DNA from: Dissophora ornata
Taxonomy: Eukaryota; Mortierellomycota; Mortierellomycetes; Mortierellales; Mortierellaceae
Length of the DNA: 15,789 bases
Assembly: GCA_025201705.1 (NCBI GenBank)
Contig: MU617330.1
Location: forward strand, 1 to 15,789
Direction: 5' to 3'
The notes under the pieces: model-generated
Database searches by the model: none
What the model was told of the DNA's origin: nothing
Seen by the model: the letters and a program-made list of their open reading frames with translations, nothing else
Program-made: the position numbers and the translations under genes
Part shown: positions 8,989-15,789 of the stretch, one piece after another
How the letters are laid out: every line of letters begins with the position of its first letter
Position numbering within the stretch: position 1 is the stretch's first letter

Positions 8989-11771
8989 ATGTCCACCCCG
9001 ATGCGTATTTCTTTCCCACGCCAGGAAAACGAAATCGACCTCGACACTTGGGAGCCACACGCTTATGACACGCAGCCCGAAGTAAGTTTAAGTCATTTCC
9101 TAATATCGCCTAGTCAACATACACTGATCTAACTTGAACTCCTCTTCCTCCTTGGTGTGAAGGACAACGACATGCCCATGGAAATGCCGCGCTCTAGGTC
9201 ACCGCCAAGCAGTCGCCACGACCGAAAGAGTAGCAGCAGCAAGAAGCGGCGAAGGGGAGACTCTGACAATAGAACCCGTCGTCGTAAGGGATGGTCATGC
9301 TCTAATGATCTCAAAAATGCATACCAGGCACAAGAGTGCATGACTTCAGACGACGAGGGTCTCACTCTTTCCATGGAGCGTGAGGGCTGTTCGTTTTGGC
9401 AGGCATGTTTTGATATGCTCCATCCAATCGACCCCCCCACACCCCCTATTAGAAAATATGGCCATCGTTGCTTATCAGGCTTGGCTGCATTGCGATTTTT
9501 TTTTTTTAGGGCTGGTGCTCACAGCGCTGCTTCAGCGATGGACATCTTGTGAGTCTTGAAAAGATGATCGAATTCATGGAGACCACGGTCATCCCGCAAG
9601 AGATACAGAGGAGCCGGCGCATCTGCAATCTCCCTCACATCCCTGTTTCCCGACTCGAGTCCAATGTCATGCCTGTGCTGCGACTCTGGCGCAAGCAGTT
9701 GGGAATAGACAGTCATGAAGGAAACAGTCTATCCGAAAATCGACTCTTCTCCGCCAGTATGACCCCCCCACTTTCCGCTTTTTCTTCTTCTGCTACTACG
9801 ATTGCTACTATGCCGATCGCCCCAGCAAAAGATCACCCCGAAGCTGCTATATCAGCGTCAGCGGATCCGACATTACTCCAGAATGGTCGGTTATGTCTTC
9901 AGTCGTCTCTTGATGCTGTTAACTCGATTGCGGTAGTGCTGAACTCGCTGAACTGTGAAGCGACCCCACGCCTCTCAGAGAATGACGTAAACGATAATTC
10001 AAAGGTGGAGGCCCTTTTTACTGAATTGCAGAGAAATCAGGGAGAGGCACGAGGATTGAAGGGGACACTCTACGACCCACTTTTGATCACAGTTCTGCAA
10101 GGGCATGTTCAAGTAGTCCGGACTCTGTCTGAGCACTTGGCGTCTAATGCTATTGAGATACTGCGTACCGGAGAATCAACGGAGCAAACTATTGCACCTG
10201 AGGTAGCTCACCCTCCGCAAGCCACTCCTGTGGATACCCAAACAAAGTCAAACTCAGAGAGTACACTGCATTCACTACCAGCGGTGAGAATTAAGGGGGG
10301 AGGAGACAATTATGCACTATCTACAACAAATGTCGTTCTGGCAAGCACACACTCGACTACGGCGCTGGATAGGACTCTACCTGTTCATTCAACAACATCA
10401 ACCACCACAGGGCTGCCTAGTCGCGATACTAGGTTGTCCCATGCAGCAGCTCAGGCTGCAGATAGCGAGCAGAATTCACCTCAGTTGGGATTGAATCAAT
10501 CTTGGCCTTTGCTGGTCAGTGAGTCTGCTCAAAATGAGACAGCGCGGAATGGTTCTCCCCAATCAATTCCAATTTCACGGACGAATAGAAGCATGTCGGT
10601 TTCACCAGCCTTGTCATCAACAGCAGAGTCCAGAATAAGCAGCGAGCTAGCAATGTCACTTGTGAGGGCGAATGCTCGACTACCGCGCCTTGCTCAGCCT
10701 CAAAGCAGTCAGCAACCTCCAAACGACGTGTCAAGTCTCAGCAAGCAGGTAATGCTCCAGGCGGGCACTAACACAAGGGCAACCACAACTCGCTTGCCGC
10801 ATGACGCCATTCAACCACCCCAGGTCAGCACATTGCAACCACGCTCAACAACGACATTACTTGCGACTGGAATACGAGCAGCAGCAACAGCAAGTAGTAC
10901 GGCAGTAGTAGGAGGGACATTAGGAACAAGAGCAGAGAAAATGCCAAGCCCAGCTGCGGCGGCAGCATCCAAAGGCGTGCCTACAATTTCATCCACAGCA
11001 TTGAACCTCCAGAGCCGTCAGGGTGCCACCTCTGTTCCAGCTTCGCCCAATGCAAAGCCGTCCATTGCGCAATCGACCGAGCCATCGAATCTGTCGGCGG
11101 GACAGTCGAGGAAAGCGCCCAGAGTCTTGTCTAATAACTCGATTCCTGTAGCGGGCCCTGTATCAATGGTCCGTCTCTCAGCAGTGGCTTTAAGTCCTGC
11201 GAACCTTGGTCACACTTCCGCTGCCTCTGTTACTGAGATTTCCACACCACCTGCAACACCAAAAGCGTCAACAGTGTCGACAATACCAACCACGACTACG
11301 GTGCAAGTCCCTATTGGACCGACAACTCCCACTCAATCCATTAAGAATAAGCCAGCACCAGCACTACCATCGCCTTCGATAACGTCACTACCACTACAAA
11401 CTATGGAAACACTCCCGACTGAATATCGCCTCAACTGCGACATTCATACCGTTAATGATGTGTGGAGAGAATGGACTGTGGGGCTTGGAGGTGGACCATC
11501 CATCAAGTCATTAAATGAACGATTTGAGCTATCGTGGTTGCATCCAGAAGATCAAGAGCAATACATGGAACTGCGATCGCTGGTGCTGGAGGTTGAGAGA
11601 CTGATGACGCGCAAGGGCGTCAAGGAGTCACTAGATTTGTTAGAACATGCAAGGGTTATGTCCGCGGTGGATATTCATGTATTCATGGAGACCCTACGTA
11701 TGCGGGGTTTACAAGGAGTGAAAGATTTGATTCAAAAGCAAATGGTGGAGCAGGTCGGGGTCAAAGCCTAA
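8989..11771 (+). CDS. GCR1_C-domain transcription factor B (three exons)
   Basis: Predicted 864-residue paralogue of factor A. Exon 1 is 8989-9081 (starts MSTPMRISFPRQ, donor GAA|GTAAGT); intron 1 is 9082-9162, with TCTAAC branch and GAAG acceptor. Exon 2 is 9163-9402; intron 2 is 9403-9509, inferred as GC-AG. Exon 3 is 9510-11771; the GTG at 9549 is internal. Exon 2 carries a clear bipartite nuclear localisation signal (KKRRRGDSDNRTRRRK, residues 58-73) and an acidic SDDEG site. Exon 3 opens with GWCSQR..SDGH, matching KWVARQSDRGH of factor A, followed by the shared block MIEFMETTVIPQEI..VLRLW (to 171). The middle is Ser/Thr/Ala/Pro-rich and disordered. GCR1_C begins near residue 758 (TVNDVWREWTVGLGGG), followed by a predicted helical tail. 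DNA binding is expected from the domain; targets are unknown. The weakest part of the model is the junction between exons 2 and 3. Confidence 0.83.
9403..9509 (+). other. Probable GC-AG intron in factor B
   Basis: Exon 2 ends FWQ before CAG|GCATGT and exon 3 starts after a T-run TAG|GGCTGG. This is the only phase-0 solution I found joining the two open frames, and it puts the junction where the paralogue has its GT-AG intron (MWH|KWV in A, FWQ|GWC in B). None of the nearby GT dinucleotides gives the needed phase. The branch site is not obvious. Confidence 0.6.
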
Positions 11772-11919
11772 CCATCCCCCTCATCATGACGAAAGGTGAG
11801 ATGCCTCATCAGCAAGCTGCGTCTGTAATATTGTTGCGCGCCTCTTTAGTACACTATAAAGCAATAACTTGCATTTTGTTCGTACAGCAACATTTTTACT
11901 TTTGAAAATGCTTATTTAT
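11772..11919. terminator. Compact convergent 3' region of factor B and SCH9
   Basis: Only 148 bases separate the two stop codons, so the 3' UTRs of the converging genes probably overlap. The plus strand has no exact AATAAA; a GCAATAAC variant lies at about 11862-11869. Confidence 0.55.
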
Positions 11920-11920
11920 T
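11915..11920 (-). terminator. AATAAA overlapping the SCH9 stop codon
   Basis: On the minus strand the end reads ATG TAA ATAAATAAG. The hexamer begins at the last A of the stop codon, which would give a very short 3' UTR if used. Confidence 0.5.
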
Positions 11921-14900
11921 TACATGCTGCCAAAGATGGAGTCGATGCTTGCTGGTTCTCCTGAAAAGAGCTGGTTTCGGCTGTGACGGCCATAATCGTC
12001 ATCGCCATCGTCTGCACTTCCAAAGAAGAGCGCTGATGACGATGACATGTTTGTGGACATGGCAGAGGCGGCGGCACTGGCAGCAGTTTGACGCGCCTGC
12101 TCTTCCTCCTGTCGCTTGATTGTCTCCAAAACACTCTCTCCCTCAAATGTGAACCCCTTGAAATACTCTTGCTGTCTCTGCTGCAGCAATTGCTGTTGCT
12201 GCTGCTGCTGCTGTTGCTGAAGTGCTCGGGATCTATACGCTGTCATCGATCGATTGAAAGGTGTTGGGCCTCCTGTACTTCCGGACCCACCAGCACCACC
12301 ACCGGCACCTGTATTGTTGCGCATTTGCATCGGACTACTAGAGTCGTTCAATGAGAACAACGAATCATTGCTCAGGGTCCGGTAACTGCTCCAGCTATTG
12401 CTGCTCCTCCGTCCGCGTGAGGGGATTGTGATATTCGAGTTTATCGTCACATTATCAGCCCGTTTCTGTTGTTGGCGGTATAGATTTGCGGCACGCTGCT
12501 GTTGTTGAAGGAGAAAACTTCCAGCTTGACCGTCGATCACAGCGGCACCGAACCCCGGCGAAAGGGAAGCAGAGGATGCAAAGTGATTGAAAATTGTGCT
12601 GCTGCTGCCGCCACCGCTTTTCATAGCGCTTGGACTAGCAGTGGCCTGATCAGTAAAATGCGCATCAAAGTTGGACACGTCCAAGTCGCCTGTAATCCCG
12701 ACATGGGGTTGGAACGGGGGTGTAACATCTCTTGTCTGGAGTCTTTCAAAATCAATCCCCTGAAAGAACGGGTGGGCCTTGATCGCCGCCACGGCCTCTG
12801 CAGCATTGGGACCGGACCCCATCCTAGTTTTGGGGTTCTTGTCCAATAGCTTTTGGATCAGATCCTGAGCGTTAGGGCTGATGGTGCCTACAGAGTCGGG
12901 AAAAAGTGGACTCTGAGCACTTTTTGAGCCATGTCGTTTCTGAAGCGACTGTGTAGGGAAAATAACAGGCTGATGCAAGATCTTGTGATGGGTGCCCTCG
13001 GTCCTGTTGTCCTCAAAGGGCGACTGCCCTACCAGCATCTCGTAAAGCAGCACGCCCAAGGACCACCAATCCACAGCCTTGCCATAGCCAGTTCCCTTGA
13101 TGATCTCGGGGGCGAGGTACTCTGTCGTTCCACAAAAGGTGTGGGTCCTTTCCTCCTCTGTCACGTTCTGTTTACACAGACCGAAATCCACCAGGACAAG
13201 ATGACCCTGACTCGACAACAAGACGTTCTCGGGTTTAAGATCCCGATACACCACATGGCAAGAATGCAGGTGCTCCAGAGCTAGAACTAGTTCTGCGGTA
13301 TAGAACCGGGCTCGAGGTTCCGAGAACGTACCCTCGTTCTGCATATGAAAGAAAAGTTCACCGCCGTTCATGAAATCCTGGACAAGGTAAAGCTTGGTAG
13401 GTGTCTGAAACGAGAATTTGAGGCCGACGATAAAGGGGGATTGAAGGGCCTGGATAAGAACATTGCGTTCCGCAATGGTATGTTCAACCTGTTTTTGTTC
13501 AATCACTTGTTTCTTGACAAGGACTTTCATGGCGTAAATGCGGCCCGTGTCCTTTTTACGGACCTGGTAGACTTTGCCAAAGGAGCCCACGCCGAGGACA
13601 CGGAGGATCTCGAAATCTTCAGTGGAGAGGTGACGCGACTGGCATTGACAAAAGAGGAAGGAGGGGTTGTTGTTGTTAGTAGTGTTTTGTTTTAATATGA
13701 GCCAAAACGGTAACACAACAGCCAACCGTTGGCACGTTTTTGTTTGTTTTTATCGCAGGTCTAAATTCATGCATGGTTCTCACACGACCCCTCCCCCCCC
13801 CTTCTAGGGCCTCTTTCTATTCTTACCTCGATTGCCTGGTACTTGATCGTCACTCTGATCTCGCCCGTGACATGTTCGTTTGCTTCACGGCCCTGCAGCC
13901 GGAACCAAGAGTCGATCATTCTGTTGTGGATCTCGGAGGGGCTCAGCTTGACCTGACCAAGAAACCGCTTGGCTGATTCTTGATGATGCTGCTGGTCTCC
14001 TCCTGTCCCTGAGTCGTATATCGTGATTGAGATTTGTTGGTTCGGTCGAACTACATCGCTAATTGGGGGGGAGGGAGGAAAAAAGGGTTAAAACCGTCCT
14101 CTGTCAACGGAAACCCTGTAGCGTCCCCATTCTTTGGTACGCAGCAATTGGAAGACACACAAAAAGAAATGACACTTACAATTCTGCATCGTGGCGCCAT
14201 TTCGGACAGCTGGCAGCCATAGCCCTTGCAAAGATGTCATTCCCGCATCTTCGGCCCATTGGCTCTGCTTCTGGAAGCGCAGGCAGAGTCATCAATTCGT
14301 TTTGATCGTACTCGACCAGACAGTAAGGGCGAGACATTGTTGGTGGGTTGACCACTGTCAGATTGCGAGCCTCAATGATCTGAAGAAACAAATGGCCCGC
14401 TGGTGACTTTGTTGACGACGACGATGATGATGGTGGTGGTGGTAGTGGTGAGGTGGCACGGGGGATGCCAGACGATGGTGTTGCTGTTCGGGGAAAGTCA
14501 GGTGTGCTTGTAGTAGTAGTCGTGGTGGGCTTTTTGATCAGATAATTGGATGGGTGTGTAGGAATTGAAATTGGGGGTGTGGCAGGGGGGGTTGCCTCGG
14601 TAAGTGGCAAAGTCGAAGAGGGCAGATTGCTGCTTGGTGTTGATACGAGATTCTCTGTGGATGACTTTGAGGGCTTGCTTGTGCCGCTCCTCTTGTTGCT
14701 GCTAACTGAAGACGACCTCGAAAGGCGTGATGTGAGCGACAGTCGTGCCTTGGCAGGGTCCACTGCAGCAGCAACAGCGGCTGCAGCGGCTGAGGATGTC
14801 GAAGAAGACGATGTGTAAGAGTTGTAGGAGGGGACATGGAAAGTCTGCTGTAGCGACTTGAGCGAGAACGAGGGTGTGTGCTTGTTCAATTGCCGCTTCA

Positions 14901-15219
14901 GTCGCTGCAAGTCTGGTAAATGAAAGTCGGGGAGGTGCATCTCGCCTAGCTTTGAGGAGAGATCCATTTGGTTGCGCTGCATGCCTGCTGTTGCTGTTGC
15001 TGCTGGCCGAACGGGCGGGGACGGCGTTGTGGAAGGTGAGGGTGCAGATGAACCGGTGGAGGTCTGTGTGTTGGAGGGGCCTTTGAGTTTTTGTGCAACC
15101 AGATCACTGGCAAAGATTGGTCTGGGATAAACGGTTGTAGACGAGACGGCCGGTGAAGGACGAGAAGAGGAGGAGGTGGTGGAGGAGGTGGAGGTGGAGA
15201 ACACCTGTGGAGAATTCAT
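11920..15219 (-). CDS. SCH9: Sch9/Sck-type C2-AGC protein kinase (three exons)
   Basis: A 996-residue serine/threonine kinase. Exons are 15219-14180, 14058-13827 and 13638-11920. Donors are TT|GTAAGT and GAG|GTAAGA; intron 2 has a perfect TACTAAC (13681-13675). A Ser/Thr/Pro-rich N-terminus precedes a C2 domain (about 275-421, GHLFLQIIEARNL, SRPYCLVEYDQNE), restored across intron 1 as HDAEFDVVRP. The kinase domain (433-716) has GVGSFG, Lys462, Glu482, Asp557 in YRDLKPEN, Asp575 in DFG, and T-loop FCGTTEYLAPE with Thr591 as the PDK1-type site. The CGTTEY form and FxGFTF hydrophobic motif (Thr921) favour Sch9/Sck over Ypk/Gad8. Thr883-Pro is the likely turn motif. In yeasts this kinase carries TORC1 signals to translation and stress control. 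Oddities are a Ser/Pro insert of about 20 residues in the C-lobe (near 653-675) and polyQ between turn and hydrophobic motifs. The translated frame upstream of residue 425 in exon 3 is intron. Confidence 0.93.
12190..12219 (-). repeat. CAG/CAA polyglutamine tract in SCH9
   Basis: Ten glutamine codons (residues 898-907) made of CAG with CAA interruptions, about 12 residues before the hydrophobic motif. More Gln-rich segments lie upstream (residues 802-815). Confidence 0.9.
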
Positions 15220-15707
15220 GGACAGTGGAGTTGGGCAAGTGTGTGTGTGTGGAGGGGGTGTTTCCGCCTCGAGGGATTCTGAATGAATGAGGGGTGGAAG
15301 AATGCTCGCGGTGACCAGACGAGCCGAGATTGAAGATGAGGGAGATGCTGAGAGTGGAGAGGAGAGGTGTGGAAGGATGCAATGAGGAGAGATGCAAGGC
15401 GGTTACTGAATGAGTAGAGACAACAAACGAGCACAGGGGTGTTTGCAGTGTCCACTGGCAGTGTGCCGGTAGGCCTCCATAGATGGAACAGAACGGTTCC
15501 TCTCCTCACTGGCGCAGCCAATGGACGAACCGCGTCCTTCATTCATTTCTGCAACAAACAGCTTGTCCGCGCGAGCCCGCGTAAAGGTAAATGGCGCCCA
15601 AAAAAAAAGAAAAAAAAATAAGGGTCCAAAGACCATTCCCCAACAAAAAATTGAACTCTTCTCCCCAATCCCCCCGCCCTAAAACCATATCACAATTGCA
15701 AATCGTA
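15220..15707 (-). promoter_or_regulatory. Upstream region of SCH9
   Basis: A (CA) run on the sense strand (15251-15239) lies about 20 bases before the ATG. Further up are purine-rich tracts (15323-15375) and an A run interrupted by G (15600-15620). Frames across it are out of phase with exon 1 and low in complexity, so I treat it as leader and promoter. No TATA element was identified with confidence. Confidence 0.5.
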
Positions 15708-15759
15708 ATGGCATATCGCGATGGCATATCGCGATGGCATATCACAACGGCATATCAGC
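15708..15759 (+). repeat. 13-bp tandem repeat, four units
   Basis: Units at 15708, 15721, 15734 and 15747. The first two are identical ATGGCATATCGCG; the third ends ACA and the fourth begins AC with ATATCAGCG at its end. Unit junctions create the palindrome ATCGCGAT. A related CCATATCACA occurs at 15685-15694. The array lies about 490 bases upstream of the SCH9 start. Confidence 0.9.
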
Positions 15760-15789
15760 GCAACCCGCAGCTCTTGTAGTGTTCCTTTT

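Noticed and set aside
11920..13725. Kinase gene starting inside the 3' exon near 13725
   Set aside because: The first 29 codons are intron sequence containing TACTAAC and the CAG acceptor; the true upstream exons encode a C2 domain in phase.
11920..15219. Assignment of the kinase to the Ypk1/Gad8 (TORC2 effector) branch
   Set aside because: The T-loop is FCGTTEYLAPE and the hydrophobic motif is FKGFTF, as in Sch9/Sck kinases; Ypk/Gad8 proteins have FCGTPEYLAPE. The C-terminal FGSM alone is not enough.
1..15789. tRNA genes, CRISPR arrays, prophage, insertion sequences
   Set aside because: Both strands were scanned by eye for B-box-like GGTTCRANNCC, regularly spaced repeats with unique spacers, and transposase motifs. 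None was found; splice signals and gene families are fungal.

Overview
The window looks like nuclear DNA of an early-diverging fungus, most likely Mortierella-type (Mortierellomycotina). The pointers are short introns of about 80-190 bases, mostly with GTAAGT-like donors and several TACTAAC/CTAAC branch sites, spliced eukaryotic genes, a lone GIMAP/AIG1-like GTPase, two GCR1_C-domain factors with His/Gln- or Ser/Thr-rich linkers, and a C2-AGC kinase of the Sch9/Sck type. The genus is inferred; no database search was possible. There is no operon, phage, CRISPR array or bacterial mobile element.

Layout. 1-750 (+): coding-like fragments of an unrecognised gene or decayed gene. 1039-1836 (-): small AIG1/GIMAP-like GTPase. 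2221-2812: degenerate repeat array with three copies of a unit of about 105 bp. 3086-5917 (-): GCR1_C factor A, two exons, 900 aa. 5918-6825: about 0.9 kb of microsatellite-rich DNA (GA, TGG, CT, TCC tracts) upstream of factor A. 6826-8704 (-): TRM6/GCD10, five exons, 463 aa. 8705-8988: short divergent promoter region. 8989-11771 (+): GCR1_C factor B, three exons, 864 aa. 11772-11919: compact convergent 3' ends. 11920-15219 (-): SCH9-like kinase, three exons, 996 aa. 15220-15789: its upstream region, with a 13-bp tandem repeat.

Exon structures were derived by hand: every proposed junction keeps the reading frame and restores family-conserved sequence. The most notable observation is that factors A and B are paralogues. 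They share an N-terminal module as well as the C-terminal GCR1_C domain, share a phase-0 intron position, and sit on either side of TRM6. In factor B that intron appears to use a GC donor.

Functionally, SCH9 (TORC1-linked growth kinase), Gcr1-type factors (glycolytic and ribosomal-protein gene activation in yeast) and TRM6 (m1A58 of tRNA, including initiator tRNA) all bear on growth and translation. Whether their proximity matters is speculation.
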